64,000 nucleotides of DNA, from assembly GCA_949316495.1 (NCBI GenBank), contig OX439005.1:6171001-6235000 (forward strand). The letters run 5' to 3'. Of this stretch, positions 1 to 11,361 are shown one piece after another. The translations under genes and the position numbers were made by a program. The stretch's first letter is position 1, and the number at the start of each line of letters is the position of its first letter. This stretch comes from Amphiduros pacificus (lineage: Eukaryota; Annelida; Polychaeta; Phyllodocida; Hesionidae). Below the pieces are notes generated by a model, which saw only the letters and a list, made by a program, of their open reading frames with translations, had not been told where the DNA came from and did no database searches.

Positions 1-365
1 GAATGGTCTCTCTCCTCTCTGTATACGGATGTTTTCTAAATACAGCTCAACTAAGTCTTCCTTGACAGCCCCTGCAAGGGGAGCTAGGTTACTGTCCTTG
101 CCTACTGCTCTTTCCTTCCTTTTTATCCTCTTGTCATTTGCTTTGTTTGTCACATTTTGCCATGGTCCCTCCGATTTGGCAACACGACTGTAGGACTTTT
201 TTCTTTTATTCACCACTTCCCTCTCCTCATCCTCGTCTGATGAGGAGGCTGAGGAAGCAATATGTGCATCCTCTTCTATGCCCAGGATTGTGACAGCCTT
301 ATTTTCCTTATCCATTACATTCTGCTTGTCTTTTTTATTCTGTATTCTGTATTCTGCTTTGGTAA
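1..365 (-). CDS. Continuation of the ORF1-type protein, open to the window edge
   Basis: The minus strand is open here without a stop. It reads a lysine/arginine-rich segment, a serine/aspartate/glutamate-rich segment (SSASSSDEDEEREVVNKRKK), and then an ordered-looking stretch beginning VELYLENI. It overlaps the end of the 328-codon frame and is offset from it by one base, so it is probably the downstream part of the same decayed protein. The gene runs off the left edge and its end cannot be seen. Confidence 0.4.
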
Positions 366-1301
366 ATTACCTACTTTTTCCTGTGCATTTTGACCACTTG
401 GTAAGATATCCACTTTTCCTTGTGCATGTTGAACACTGACCAGGGTTGGATCAGCTGACTGTATATGCCCTGACCCAGTGCCCTTTTCTGTCGTTTGTTT
501 CATAACAAGCACTGATTTTGAACCCTCACTGATGTTGTTTATGTCCCTTTGTTTAGCAGCATTCACTAACAAGCTAATCTCATGATCCCCAGGTTGTCCA
601 TTCTGTCCAATTGAGGGTAATCCTGTTGTGGGCTGGTTGTTTGGCCCAGGTGTAGTGCTGTGTACCTGGCCACCCACACTGCTACCCCTCTGCACACCTG
701 TACTAATGGCTGCTACAAGTCTCTTCAAATCCTTCACTTCATCACACAATGACACATTAATTGCAGTAACATTATCAATCTGTGTTTTTAATGCCATCAT
801 ATCTCTTGATTGTTGATTCATGAGGCCCTCTATTCTAGCCATAAAAGTCAATACTTTGGGGTCTGATTTGCTACTTGCCATATCTGTCCCAGCACTCTCA
901 GAGCTGCCATCCTTGGTAACATCCCCATTTATAATTATCTTTGCTCCATTTCTCAATAAATCCCTTGGAAATGTATCTGACAGTCCACTAGTATACATAT
1001 ATAGATCATATATATCCGTTGCATACTTGTGTTCATGGTCTTTCCTTCTCTGCACTAACTGCCATTTTTCACCAACATAATCCTTTGTTTGGCCTTCCAC
1101 AATACTAGTGGCACATTTGAAGAAAGTCTCTCTCAAATCACTCAATACATCCACATCAATCTCCCTTTCTAACTCATCAACAATATCCTTTCTACTTCTC
1201 TCTTCCACATATTGCAGTGTATGTTCGACTCTTGGGTCTAAACTGACTTTATCCATAGTTTTCTGGGAGCCCTGTGAAGCTTTACCTCCACTGGCTGCCA
1301 T
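315..1301 (-). CDS. ORF1-type protein of a probable non-LTR retrotransposon, partial
   Basis: This is an open frame of 328 codons starting with ATG (MAASGGKASQGS). The N-terminal ~130 residues are acidic and helical. A stretch near residues 150-200 (EGLMNQQSRDMMALKTQIDN and what follows) has a heptad-like pattern suggesting a coiled coil, and the rest is low-complexity, rich in Q, N, G and S. The minus strand stays open from about 365 to the window edge in a neighbouring frame. That part has a basic patch (VNKRKKSYSR) and then EDLVELYLENIRIQRGERPF, which I recall as the style of ORF1-like proteins found beside reverse transcriptases in marine invertebrates. The frame changes within a run of 7-base tandem repeats (CAGAATA) near 330-350. 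No gag zinc knuckle is visible. The family is inferred from this pattern; a host gene is possible but less likely. Confidence 0.5.
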   Translation of the reverse strand: MAASGGKASQGSQKTMDKVSLDPRVEHTLQYVEERSRKDIVDELEREIDVDVLSDLRETFFKCATSIVEGQTKDYVGEKWQLVQRRKDHEHKYATDIYDLYMYTSGLSDTFPRDLLRNGAKIIINGDVTKDGSSESAGTDMASSKSDPKVLTFMARIEGLMNQQSRDMMALKTQIDNVTAINVSLCDEVKDLKRLVAAISTGVQRGSSVGGQVHSTTPGPNNQPTTGLPSIGQNGQPGDHEISLLVNAAKQRDINNISEGSKSVLVMKQTTEKGTGSGHIQSADPTLVSVQHAQGKVDILPSGQNAQEKVGNLPKQNTEYRIKKTSRM

Positions 1302-1363
1302 CTTGCCGTGATTTATATAGTTAAAAATACTGTAGTGGGTTTCTTAGTGATATCATAATATAT

Positions 1364-1800
1364 CTAAACACAGCTTATATCTGTTATAATTGATATCACC
1401 TCCTCTTTAGTAACACCTTCAGCAAACATTTCTCCATCCCTGATGAGGCAACATTCTCTCAGGAATGTACCAACTTGCTCAACCTCCTTATAAACACTAG
1501 CTCTATGAAGTAGAGCTTTAAAATCATTGTGATTGTAATCATTCATCCACAATTTGCTTCCATACTTCACATTTATATGAGCAAGATTCCTGCCTACAGT
1601 AGTTATAGATGAAAATTGTGCTCGTCTGGCTAAATAGGCAAGCACCTTATTTTTGCTACACTTCATTACATTATAAAATTTAGCAAATCGAGCTGCAAGT
1701 TGATCATATATATACAGAGAATTCATTAAGTAAGGAAGAAACCTTGTATGACACATATTAGATACTTTCCACACATTACGCACTGCCTTATTCCAAGCGA
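1364..1800 (-). pseudogene. C-terminal tail of a LINE ORF2, 5'-truncated
   Basis: The minus strand reads AWNKAVRNVWKVSNMCHTRF followed by about 125 open codons ending EVISIITDISCV and a stop. The AWNKAxRxxWK-x5-HTxFLP pattern is typical of the region after the reverse transcriptase in many Jockey/CR1-like LINEs. No RT core precedes it: sequence upstream belongs to a different, RNase H-bearing LINE. Only ~60 bp separate its stop from the ATG of the ORF1-type protein on the same strand, so two elements are stacked head to tail, or one is rearranged. Confidence 0.6.
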
Positions 1801-2848
1801 TACATTATTATAGGACTTTTCTTCTTAGAGAAGTCTGATGCAGGGCATGAAGTTTAGCAGAATAAATTGACGATTTATTTGGCAGACATTCTGAATAAAT
1901 ATGATTACCCTTAACAGCAGCTGCAGCAGCCTCGTCATCTGTCAATGATTCATCTGTGTCTATACACTGATATCCAGTGAACTTTGATTTAACTTCTTTG
2001 TTTGTATAAATGGATGGATCTGTTTTTCTTTAATTCTGACATGGCTACATTAATATCTTAAGTTGCATAGGTCCATGGAGGTGTTTCTGGATATTGAAAT
2101 TTAGCTATTTGAATTGGGTTTATATTTAAAAATTGTAAAGATTCTTTGATGTGAATGCCAAAAGTTATTGGTTTTAGGCTTACTTTCAAAATGGTCAACA
2201 TAACTTGGATTGAATATGATTTCATGTGCAGAATTGTCTGGACAAGCAGCAATTTTTGCTTAAATCAAGAGGCAGCTTATCTGCCTCAACTGCCAAGCTT
2301 TCTGCAGGTGATGCTTGAAATGCACCAAGATATAATCTTAAACCTTGATTTTGAATTGGATCAAGCATTTTATTATAGGATGGACTTGCTGATCCATATA
2401 TCAGACATCCAAAATCAAGGGTGGAACGTACCAGCGCTCTGTGTATTATTGTTACGTACGGTTTGTAACCCTACTGGTGTATGGGGAATATCTGGGACTA
2501 TGTGGACGGGGATCTCAGACATAATACTCGCTGGCTGTGAACGGGGCTCTTAACCTAGCTACCCTATCTACCTATATGAGTTGGGAGGTAATAAGGACTG
2601 CAGACACAGAATATACAATGCACAAAGATCTGATTATTCTCTCCATTGTTTTACAAATACAGCTTGTTAACGCAATGGGACAATAATTATTTTTACCAGG
2701 TTTAGGAAAGGGAATAATAATGGCTTCATTCCATGAAGGAGGAATATCACCACTTTCCGAATGTTATTAAAAATATCCAAAAGATGCCCAAGTGATCGGT
2801 CAGGGAGGTGTTTGAGGATTTGATAGTGTATGTGATCAGGTCTGGGAG
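1801..2848 (-). pseudogene. Decayed LINE: reverse transcriptase and RNase H (I/Jockey-like)
   Basis: Three parts of one LINE polyprotein are readable in order on the minus strand. Near 2848-2600 the RT fingers/palm start reads PRPDHIHYQILKHLPD, then PGKNNYCPIALTSCICKTME (the NYRPI motif of RT). Near 2461-2270 the RT C-terminus reads HRALVRSTLDFGCLIYGSAS, then a second part with LDPIQNQGLRLYLGAF. Near 2200-1800 the linker (IAKFQYPETPPW) leads to an RNase H start in which the usual YTDGS is DTDES, followed by KSSIYSAKLHALH. The catalytic palm (YADD region) is deleted between about 2600 and 2461, and several frame changes and stops are present. The copy is old, internally deleted and dead. Confidence 0.75.
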
Positions 2849-3160
2849 TACCCTCCACAGCAGAACTTCTTTATCATATCAGTCCCTGCCACAGAATCGA
2901 GCGCAAGTCATCAGTATTCATTAAAATCTGGCTCTGAACTGATTGGTGAAAGAATATAAATAGATTTGTTTTGTACTGGTAGTGTACTGATTGGTCAGTA
3001 TATGTGCCAGACACCTGGTTACAGTTTATGACCTAATGTCAGTCAATTCAGATTTGAGGATAGTTTTGAGAGCAAGGCAAGTATTTCTCACTGATTTCCA
3101 ACCTTTGAATTGGGACAATGACTGCAGAGGTAGTAAATGAATACTACCTGCAGGGTAGTC
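2848..3160 (+). repeat. Interspersed repeat family A, copy 1
   Basis: This block is clearly homologous to 34903-35240 in the same orientation. Shared landmarks are the start TACCCTCCA, then GAATCGAGC, AAGAATATAAATAGATTTG, ACTGATTGGTCAGTATATG and the end AATACTACCTG. It abuts the truncated end of the LINE relic. No coding potential or terminal repeats are seen; the class is unknown. Confidence 0.75.
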
Positions 3161-3639
3161 CGGGAGTGATATCATGGGATTTTTCTGAAGCAAGTTTTAA
3201 ATCTGATATTGAGAATGGTTTATTATATTGTTATTAGATATTTAAATTTATTGGTATTATGGTAAAGAATGGTGTCAAACTGTTAAACTGTATGCAGTTA
3301 TATTTCTCACCATCGATTAAAAACTGATATGTGGAAATTTGAAAAATGCAAACTCTTGAAGTAGAAGTGGGTCAAGTTGTTACAAATGATAGTCACAATC
3401 TGATGAGGCTTGAGACCATTTGGATGAGAATCCATGTTGCCATAGCAATGCTTTGACATCTACCACCAGTTGATCTACTACTCTGAGATATGCTGTACCT
3501 AAACCTAGGATCATTTTTTGCAGCCTTTGATAAAGGTTTGATTTTTGCTTGGCATACTCTTAGGGAAAATCCTCCTTCAGCCAGAATGTTTCATTCCTAA
3601 AGTTATCACGACAGCTTCACACCTTCTGATGATCATGGT

Positions 3640-4060
3640 ATGAATCAAATTTGATGATATTTGATCTGGGCTTGCCCCTCAGACCGACCCTCCTATAACA
3701 ATGCTTTTATTGCTGTGATCAATTACTCCGACAGATGCCATCACCTGGCAAAATATTCTCAGTGTGGCCCTTTTCATTCTCCTCAGTGATACCAGTTGAG
3801 ATTAATACACCGGAATTGACTTTCAAGCCTTACATTACTCTCATAGACAACATCTATTTGGGTAGATAGTTGCACTGTGCTATCAATACTCTCCACCTTA
3901 TATACCTACATGCTTATGTCTTGCAAGATAATTCCCATATCTATACCTATTTCAGTCAATCCCTCACCACCATATCTAGCTTTTAATCTTTTCGACCTTT
4001 CTCCTGGTCTGGGGTCCAAGGGAATAGCTTGCTCATGATCACAGTTCATAAGTTGATCGC
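3640..4060 (-). pseudogene. Coding-like relic, possibly a LINE ORF1
   Basis: The minus strand reads AIPLDPRPGERSKRLKARYG followed by GEGLTEIGIDMGIILQDI, then a stop and a coiled-coil-like stretch (KVESIDSTVQLSTQIDVVYE), then with a frame change GITEENEKGHTENILPGDG. The layout of a basic segment, a coiled coil and a start resembling an RNA-binding domain resembles LINE ORF1 proteins. It may belong to the LINE relic downstream on the same strand. No family match can be proved by eye. Confidence 0.3.
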
Positions 4061-4509
4061 AAACATGGAAAGGAAAAAAATCACCTTTTGGAATGATATT
4101 TGCCGATATTGTCTCCCACTGAGAATATCAGTATGTCAGCCAGCCATTTCTGGTTTTCTGTGCTCTAGATGGCAATTGACATAGGGCTTTATAACCAATT
4201 TTAAAGGTGGAGCCCTGCATCTCTCTACCTCCACCCCCAAGGCCACTGCACCTACCTCATATTGCCTAGCTGAAGTGATGATCATTGAAGAAATAAATCC
4301 CAAACTTTGCCGATTTTCGGCCACTCATAAAAGTCAGAAACTACTCTTTCTGTCAAATATACAAAGCGTAAGAGTGCACAATCAATTTTAATGCAGAGAG
4401 GCCATGAAAAAAACCGTCCATTTTGTAAAACCAAACTTCCATTACTTACTATGGGGACTCAACATGACTGCCATTTGTCTCCACTCCTCTCATTTCCCAC
4501 ATTGTCTTT

Positions 4510-4712
4510 CAAAACGTTTTTGTGTATCCTATTCTATTAAATATCTAAACATCTGTACATATTAAGTATTTTCAATCTGATTTGAAACATCAGATTGACA
4601 GGAATGTGGTGCAAGGGGTTTCATGCCCTTAGTTTATATATATTGTAATACTATATATAGACACATAGATTAAACCTATTTTTATCATTTACTTTGCAGA
4701 CAGCTCATGGTG
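4510..4712 (+). repeat. Interspersed repeat family B, copy 1
   Basis: The block matches 56015-56215 in the same orientation, with shared landmarks AATGTGGTGCAAG, TTTCATGC, ACTATATATAGACACAT/GCTATATATGGACACAT and TTATCATTT followed by TTGCAGA.AGCTCAT. The similarity is roughly three quarters. Nothing about the sequence reveals the class. Confidence 0.65.
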
Positions 4713-4975
4713 GTGGATTCTCACTACTGGCAGTGTTATTTTCAGATGGGTTAAAAGGTGACTTGGTATGGCCATTATTGCTGAAATGACCGTGAAACCA
4801 ACATTTTTAGGTGTTTGCAGCTGTGAGCATTCTAAAAGAAAACTATTATTATGTCTATAAAATACACAGTCAATTTTGATTAAAAGGGAAGCAATCCTTT
4901 TAAAGAAGGGTTGGTCAGTTCCTGGGGAAAGTCTATTCAATATTTGTGGTCAAGGAGTTTGCAGGAAATTTCTTT

Positions 4976-5223
4976 CTAATAAATTTCACATATATATCCA
5001 TATTGGTCTGTAGTGAATGTGCCCAAAAATTCATCATATTTGATTGTTTCCCAATTGCCATTATCGGTGTGAATAACAACATTTCTATGATCACTGGGTG
5101 CATCACCAATCAGATTGTTTGTGAAACTCGCAATTTCATCTGTGTCACTCCACCTAAGGTCCTGGTTCCCTGTCCAAGAGTCTTCATGTACTGATAGACC
5201 CAGAAACAGAGAGACCCTTGTAG
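4976..5223 (-). CDS. Exon 8: C-type lectin domain, second half, and stop
   Basis: It reads FLGLSVHEDSW (the WIGL position), DLRWSDTDEIASFTNN, GNW and YGYICEIY before the stop. The usual inner cysteine pair and the EPN/QPD and WND calcium-sugar residues are absent, so classical calcium-dependent sugar binding is unlikely. The outer cysteine pair is kept. Confidence 0.85.
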
Positions 5224-8200
5224 CTGAAAAGAAAATGGAATCGCAATAAAACAATGTTAGGATACAAATAACATTTGATAAATTTAAAGAGGTTGTAGCT
5301 GTCAAGTGTGATTTAAAGGAAATGTTTCAAGCATATACAAAAATCTAAAAATCGATAGATGAATGAATTTTTGGACAATAATATCTTTGCTACAAATGCC
5401 TTACATGTCCCAAATTCAGACTGTAAAAAGCTAACGAGAGAATTTTGTTCCTGTTGATTTGCCACATTGACAAGGTGACTATTCTCGAAGTTTTCACAAC
5501 TATACTCAGCATCTTGGTACTCCACTCGGATTGCGTCTGTGACATAGTAGCAATACATTGCAGCAACCTCTGTAAACCCAGGCGGACATCCTGTTTTGAA
5601 AGAAAAACTACTGTAAAATAATCTGTATTTACCCCTATGTTTCCCCTTTGTTTGAAGTCTCGATGGTGTATCACAGCCAGAGTTGTTTTACATTCAAGTA
5701 AATACTCTATCACTGGTTATCAAAGGATGTGGTTCAATGTGTCTAATGATAGTTTTTACATATTCAGAGTTTACAATGTAATATTTTAAGTGCTAATGGA
5801 TTAATCTGAGAGTAAATAGAATAAAAATAAGAATAAAAATGATAAATACATTGTCAGATTTGGGGGAACTTGTGGTAGTGACAAAAACTGACATGTCATT
5901 TTATTTCACTCAGTTTATTACACCCAGAACTGTCTTTCTATTCTTAGCAAGATTGCAAGCAAAACTGATTTTTTTTCAGTGGATGCATTCGTGGCCAAAT
6001 AACAGCAAACAGAATGGTAGTCATCATATCAGCTACCATGTCCACAAACCTATCCCAGCACACAATGCATTTGACAAAGGACACAACTGATTGATCACAC
6101 TATTGCAACTAAAGCATTGACAATATATAATACTCACGGCATGCCTCAGGGTTGCAGGTCTGTGACTGAGTGGGGTCACCAGAGCAGCCATCGCCCCCAT
6201 CAGCTGGAGCTGGGCTGTTACAGTACCGTTCACGGAGCTGGGAACCAGAGCCACAAGTCAAGCTACAAGCCATCCAGGATGTCCAAACTCCCCAACTACC
6301 ATGCACTGTATACAGCAATGTTATAATATCAACTGATAATATCTACTCATGTCTCTCCAGTGTATTTCCCATTAAAGATCAACTACAGATCTCTGTTTGG
6401 AAATTTAAGATCTCAATACTTAGGAAATTAGGAATGATAATGATGCTAATCATTTCTACACATACCTGGGCATGGTCCATAGTTACAGGTCTGTGTGCTT
6501 GATGGGCTGCCACTACAGTCATCACCATTATTCTGAGGCTGAGGACTGTCACATTGACGAGATCTAGTCTGGTCCCCTTCCCCACATGATTTGCTGCATG
6601 AGTTCCAACCGCCCCAATCTCCCCAGCTGCCATGCACTGGAAAGAAACATAAGTTTTTTCTAAACACTGTGGAGGCCAATTCAAGATGTTGCTTATTTGG
6701 AGGACACTTGGGAGTAATTACAGGGTGTATGCACACCTTTGCTTTCCTTCTTATTTTCTTTCTACTTTAAAACTGATATACAGGTGTAGGAAAACAGATT
6801 TCTCACTGATGATGAGTGATCATTGCAAATTCTGTAAAAAAATAAATTTCAAGAATTTAGAGATTTTATTTAAAGTTGGATAAATACATTGTTAGTTCTA
6901 AAAGTTCTTGGCATTCTTATTTAATGCTGACTAGAAACTGCACCTTGAGTGTGTGGTATATTGTGGGTTTCTAGTAGATATATCAAGTATGGAAAATATT
7001 TGGTCATTTCAAATAAAAGTGCAAATGTTCGAATTCCCATTGTCATGAAGTCAGAAATTGTATACTAACACCATTATTTTCTTTGACACATTAACTTTTA
7101 TCTATTCTTGATCATGTAATTTTGCAAAATGTGTCATATTCAGTGTGTATGGAAATGAATAAAGTACCAAACTGATCAGCAGACAATGTACTTCTTGATT
7201 GAAATACAGCACTTAGTGTGAAATACCATTTTGAGGAATATATGTTAAACTGCACCCCATATAGGAGCCAGATGGGTCCACCCTATACCTCCTCAGGATT
7301 CATTGCCACCCTATTCTTGTAACTATTAGGTCCTTAATTAAAGTTATAGAATTTGATGTGTTTTGAGTAGAATCCTTTCCCTACCACTACATAAGTGACT
7401 GTAGTGAGAAAAGGTTTGGTGAGCGTGAGATTTCCACACTGGTACAAGTCTATATGAAGGATGTACCACAAGAAAGCAAAAGCTCAATTATTTAAAATAA
7501 TGGAGGTATTTTGTTCAAGAATTGGTATGATAGATTTACAGTGTCCTGATGATTTTATCATGACATTAAGCTCACTAGAAAACTCACCACATCATAACAC
7601 TGTGCAGGCTGTGTGGGGATGCACATTACATAAGTTATGACGGAAGAGTCTTACACTGGGAGGTAAATTAGGGGAAACCAAAAATGATTGTGGAACACAG
7701 ACAATATTGAAATCAATCTCATGCCAAGTGGCCACTGCCCACCGGTACTGATCAAAAAAGGGGAACAAAGATGTCTGAATGTAGGTTGAAATTTGCCCCA
7801 TTGTCCCCTTTAGCCCTTATGATGCAAACCTAAGGTTTATGGCATGATTTACTGCTACACAATGACTTTAATACAATAATGTTTATTCTCCAAAACCGAG
7901 TGAATTTTTTAACCTCTGTATGAATCTCGATATATAAGATCTTTTTTGCTAATTCAAGTTTCCTTTTAAAATTTAAACTGCAAATGTATTTCCCAACAGA
8001 TCTTATTGCCAACATACAATATAAAGGTTTACAAATCCCACTTCCGTATAGGAAATTGTCCAATTTAAATTATTCAATAAGGCATTTTAATATTTTGATT
8101 GTACACAGACTAGAAGCAAATAATATATATCAAATAGTAATATGCTATATACATACCTGGGCATGGTCCATGGTTACAGGTTTGTGTGCCTGATAGGCTG

Positions 8201-10907
8201 CCAATGCAGTCATCACCATTATTCTGAGGTTGAGGACTGTCACACTGACGATATCTAGTCTGGTCCCCTTCCCCACATGATTTGCTGCATGAGGTCCAAC
8301 CACCCCAATCCCCCCAGCTGCCATGCACTGGAAAGAAACATCACAGTTACATATATCAAATATTTTGGAGAACAATATGAATTGAATCATTGCAAAAACT
8401 TTCACAGGAAATATTATATAAATGACATTTTAAAAGAGTACTATTTGCAATAACACTCAATGATTGCATTTATATCTGTATCTGTAAATAATCTTTTAAA
8501 AAGAAATATAATGTGCCATTAACACTGCCGAAATGATGCATATATTTGTTTTTTAATGTTTGGGGGGATTTTTTTTCTTATGTGAGTTTCCTTTTGATAC
8601 ATGTGCATATATGGATATATAAGTGAATATTGTATGTGTATATATGTGTGTAAGCTTGCATGTGTCATACATTTAAAAAGTTTCATGTTACATGATTACC
8701 AAGCACACAAACAGATGAATTTTATCTCATCAACTGGGACATCTTTAAGACAGCCAATGTCAATATACATCATTTGACTAAAGAACAAACATGAGATTAA
8801 GTATGATCCTAAAGAAATAAGAACAAATCAGTATGCTAAATTGTAATATTATTACCTGGACATGGTCCATGGTTACAGGTCTGTGTTTCTGATGGGCTGC
8901 CACTGCAGTCATTACCATTATACAGAGGCTGAGGACTGTCACACTGGCGAGATCTTGTCTGGGCCCCTTCCCCGCATGTTTTACCACATGTGGTCCAATC
9001 ACTCCAATCTCCCCAGCTGCCATGCACTAGAAATAAACACAAGTTACATGTTAACATATTTTTATGAATATTTACCTCCGTGTATATTAAATTTTACTTT
9101 CAAATTCAAACAAAATGAATGCAAAATAACAAGTTAAAGACAATGAGGAAAATATAATAAGTGTTTGAAAGTTCACAGAGAGGGGGGAAAGAATCAAAGA
9201 AAGACAGATCTAGAGGATTTTTCAAGACTAAATATCTCAGAGATTCAACTTGAGAAATGTAAAAGCAACAAAAATATGGTGTGTCAGAATTGTGAAGTAT
9301 TCAATTTAATATTGCTACTTCCTTCAATCTATTTCTATTTTGGTACCACATTTATAAAAATCCATGAAAAAGTAACGACTTTATAGCTAAAATTCATATT
9401 TTAAGAATTATGCCAAATTTACCGAAGTTGAGGTAAAAAAACGTCAATTTACACCAGGAAGCCAGCCTCCGGTGTGAGTAAGAAATGGATTTCTGTATTC
9501 TACACAATATTTTGAACTAGGAAATGTCATCAAACCTTTTGTAACAAGACGGGTAATTAAATCTGACCTAGCTCTGGGACTATAACTCCTGTGTTTCATC
9601 TTCAAAGTCAGGTATATTTGTATATGGAAAAAAATATCATTTTAATTTTTGGATCATGAAAAAAATCATGAAACACTGATGAATGCACAAACACTGAATG
9701 CCAAAAACCTTTTCAATAGCCATCCAATTGAAATTACATAATTTGCCTAAATAATTGTTTTTGATTGTTTGTCATTCTACTATATTTTTAAAAAATGACC
9801 TTTTCAACACTTCTGGCTATATCAGGTCAGCTAGTAGCCTGTCACATGGACTCAATGCCCTACCCTTTTGGAGGAGTGAGTGCAGACCTTTAGTTTACAT
9901 TATTACATAGACATGATGACACCAACTACTGATGACCAGAAATAGAGCACTGGCTGCATTGAGAAACAACTCAGTAGCAGATATCCACCTTTCATGACCT
10001 TCTTCCAACCAGATTTAATGACTGTGAAAAAGTAAATTGCAAAATAAGGCTAATTCACATATTCCAAAAGTAATTGTTTAAAAGTAAAATGGTAATCCTG
10101 ATTTAAACGATCAATAAATAGAAATATCAGTTTGTCATATCAGATTTTAGAGCCAATAGTAAACATGGTCTGATATATTCTATTGTTATAACTAGATATA
10201 CATTTTCACTCATGTACTTCAACACCATTTATATTTTGAGTTGAAAGAGCAAACCTGGCATTGTGTAGACTTTGTATGCATCTTGAGGTGCGCTTGCCAG
10301 TTGATGGGTTTGCAGTGTGTCCACCATGTGACATTCCACCATCTGACCCGTCATCATCTCCATACTGACTGCTTTACACCATGTAGTCCTGGAGCAATGC
10401 ATGATACAGTCCATCATGCTCCTATAACCTGAACCATCCTGAACCATGTTGTTGGATTCTATGACCATCTGAGGATGAAGATCAAATGTTTCTGCTATTG
10501 ATTTGTCTGAAATTAAGAAAATATATGGCCGAGGTTTAGTATTAAACTCCACATAACTTTTAAACATTTAAAGAATGTTTAAAGAATAAATAACTGAAAT
10601 AATTAAAAGTTATACGATTGTACTGTGTGTTATCCATTAATATGCTGTGCAATCCTGGTAATTGTTTACAGTTGTATGATGTTAAGATGTTAATCACATT
10701 CAAGCTTATAACTGTATCTGATTCCCACTTTGGACAAGTGGGTATCATATAATTTGTATGCTTTTTATGTTTGCCACCTGCATTAAATTTAGTAGAGAAA
10801 CTGAGAAAACTGCCTTCCGTACCTTCATGGATAATAAAGAGAATAACGAAGAAAACTCCCTTAACCATTCTCAGGATGATGATTTTATGACCTTTACTGT
10901 TAGCCAT
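4976..10907 (-). CDS. Secreted PAN-like / 4x TSP1 / C-type lectin mosaic protein
   Basis: Eight exons on the minus strand (10907-10823, 10506-10255, 9026-8856, 8327-8157, 6636-6466, 6305-6138, 5590-5405, 5223-4976) join to 1452 bases, 483 residues, with GT-AG borders and every junction in phase 1. Order: signal peptide (core VKGVFFVILFII), a PAN/apple-like module (residues ~29-112), four TSP1 modules (~113-339) and one C-type lectin-like domain (~340-483). The protein is secreted and should bind extracellular ligands, perhaps glycans; recognition or matrix roles are inference. All-phase-1 exons that each match one module are the classic mark of exon shuffling. The second in-frame ATG (10868) gives a tighter signal peptide and may be the true start. 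No promoter or poly(A) signal was clear. Confidence 0.85.
5405..5590 (-). CDS. Exon 7: C-type lectin domain, first half
   Basis: The 186-base exon reads CPPGFTEVAAMYCYYVTDAI and carries the AEYSCENF and LVNVANQQEQNSLVSFLQ helices typical of a C-type lectin fold. The acceptor is TTTCAAAACAG and the donor GGGACAT/GTAAGG. Confidence 0.85.
6138..6305 (-). CDS. Exon 6: TSP1 module 4
   Basis: The 168-base exon reads HGSWGVWTSWMACSLTCGSG and ends CNPEAC. It is the most diverged of the four TSP1 modules but keeps the tryptophans and six cysteines. Its donor CATGCC/GTGAGT leaves C, which joins GA of the lectin exon to give Arg. Confidence 0.9.
6466..6636 (-). CDS. Exon 5: TSP1 module 3
   Basis: The 171-base exon reads HGSWGDWGGWNSCSKSCGEG, donor CCCAG/GTATG identical in context to exon 4. 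Protein and nucleotide similarity to exon 4 extend over almost the whole exon. Confidence 0.9.
8157..8327 (-). CDS. Exon 4: TSP1 module 2
   Basis: The 171-base exon reads HGSWGDWGGWTSCSKSCGEG with the same six-cysteine layout as its neighbours. It is closest to module 3, including the QPQNNGDDC loop, which points to a recent exon duplication. Confidence 0.9.
8856..9026 (-). CDS. Exon 3: TSP1 module 1
   Basis: The 171-base exon reads HGSWGDWSDWTTCGKTCGEG and ends with CNHGPCP. The WxxWxxC core (a C-mannosylation site in known TSP1 domains), CxxTCG and six cysteines are all present. Acceptor ATTTCTAG is slightly unusual but usable. Confidence 0.9.
9835..9990 (-). repeat. SINE body fragment (family of 49615-49862)
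   Basis: This intronic block shares GTCAC.(G)GGACTCAATGCCC, GAGTGA and GATGACACC-like landmarks with 49620-49710 in the same orientation. The tRNA-like head is absent, so it is a truncated copy inside intron 2 of the TSP1/lectin gene. Confidence 0.45.
10255..10506 (-). CDS. Exon 2: PAN/apple-like module
   Basis: The exon has 252 bases, acceptor TTAATTTCAG and donor CCAG/GTTTGC. The cysteine spacing in MDCIMHCSRTTWC and later VECHM (C-x3-C-x5-C-x~14-C) fits the PAN/apple-like modules common in molluscan secreted proteins. It is short for a full apple domain, so the family call is tentative. Confidence 0.7.
10823..10907 (-). CDS. Exon 1: signal peptide
   Basis: It codes for MANSKGHKIIILRMVKGVFF and then VILFIIHE, a hydrophobic segment suited to secretion. 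It ends CATGAAG before GTACGG, leaving one base (G) that joins AC of the next exon to make Asp. Confidence 0.75.
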
Positions 10908-10989
10908 TAATGCCTGTAATGACTACACTCATGTTGACTGACCATTGAGCTATGGCCTGGTAATGGATGAAGAAAAGGAGTCAAATTTA

Positions 10990-11262
10990 TCATGCATCAC
11001 ATATTCCCAACTTTATCGAATAATTGATGTGACAACAAAATCTTCAGGGGATTGAATACGTGTTGATTGATAGTTGATTGAGAGTATTTATCAAAAATTA
11101 AACACGAAAGTGGTATTTTTTTCAGGGAGTTTGAGGGATGCAGGTTAGCAGATATGGCCCAGTGGTTAGTTGATTGTAACCTGAAATGGAATATAAGTCA
11201 AGTAGTTTAATTGACAAAGGTTGATAACTATAGTTGTTTCTTATTCCAACGGGATGTGTTCC
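10990..11262 (+). repeat. Repeated block C, copy 1
   Basis: The block matches 12190-12462 in the same orientation. Shared stretches include TATTCCCAACTTT, TTCAGGGGATTGAAT, CAGATATGGCCCAGTGG, TAATTGACAAAG and CTATAGTTGTTTCTTATTCC. The copies are 1.2 kb apart with SINE copies between them. Confidence 0.75.
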
Positions 11263-11278
11263 AATACATAACTTAGAG

Positions 11279-11355
11279 CACCATTTCCTCTCTGGTGATC
11301 CAAAGGTCATGGGTTCGTTAACCGGCCATGCCAAGATTGAAATCACGAAATGATT
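11279..11355 (+). repeat. SINE B, partial copy
   Basis: It corresponds to the second half of the tRNA-like head of the SINE at 11851 (GCACCATTTCCTCTCTGGTG, then CGGCCATGCCAAGATTGAA). It ends where an inverted copy begins. Confidence 0.55.
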
Positions 11356-11361
11356 GATATG

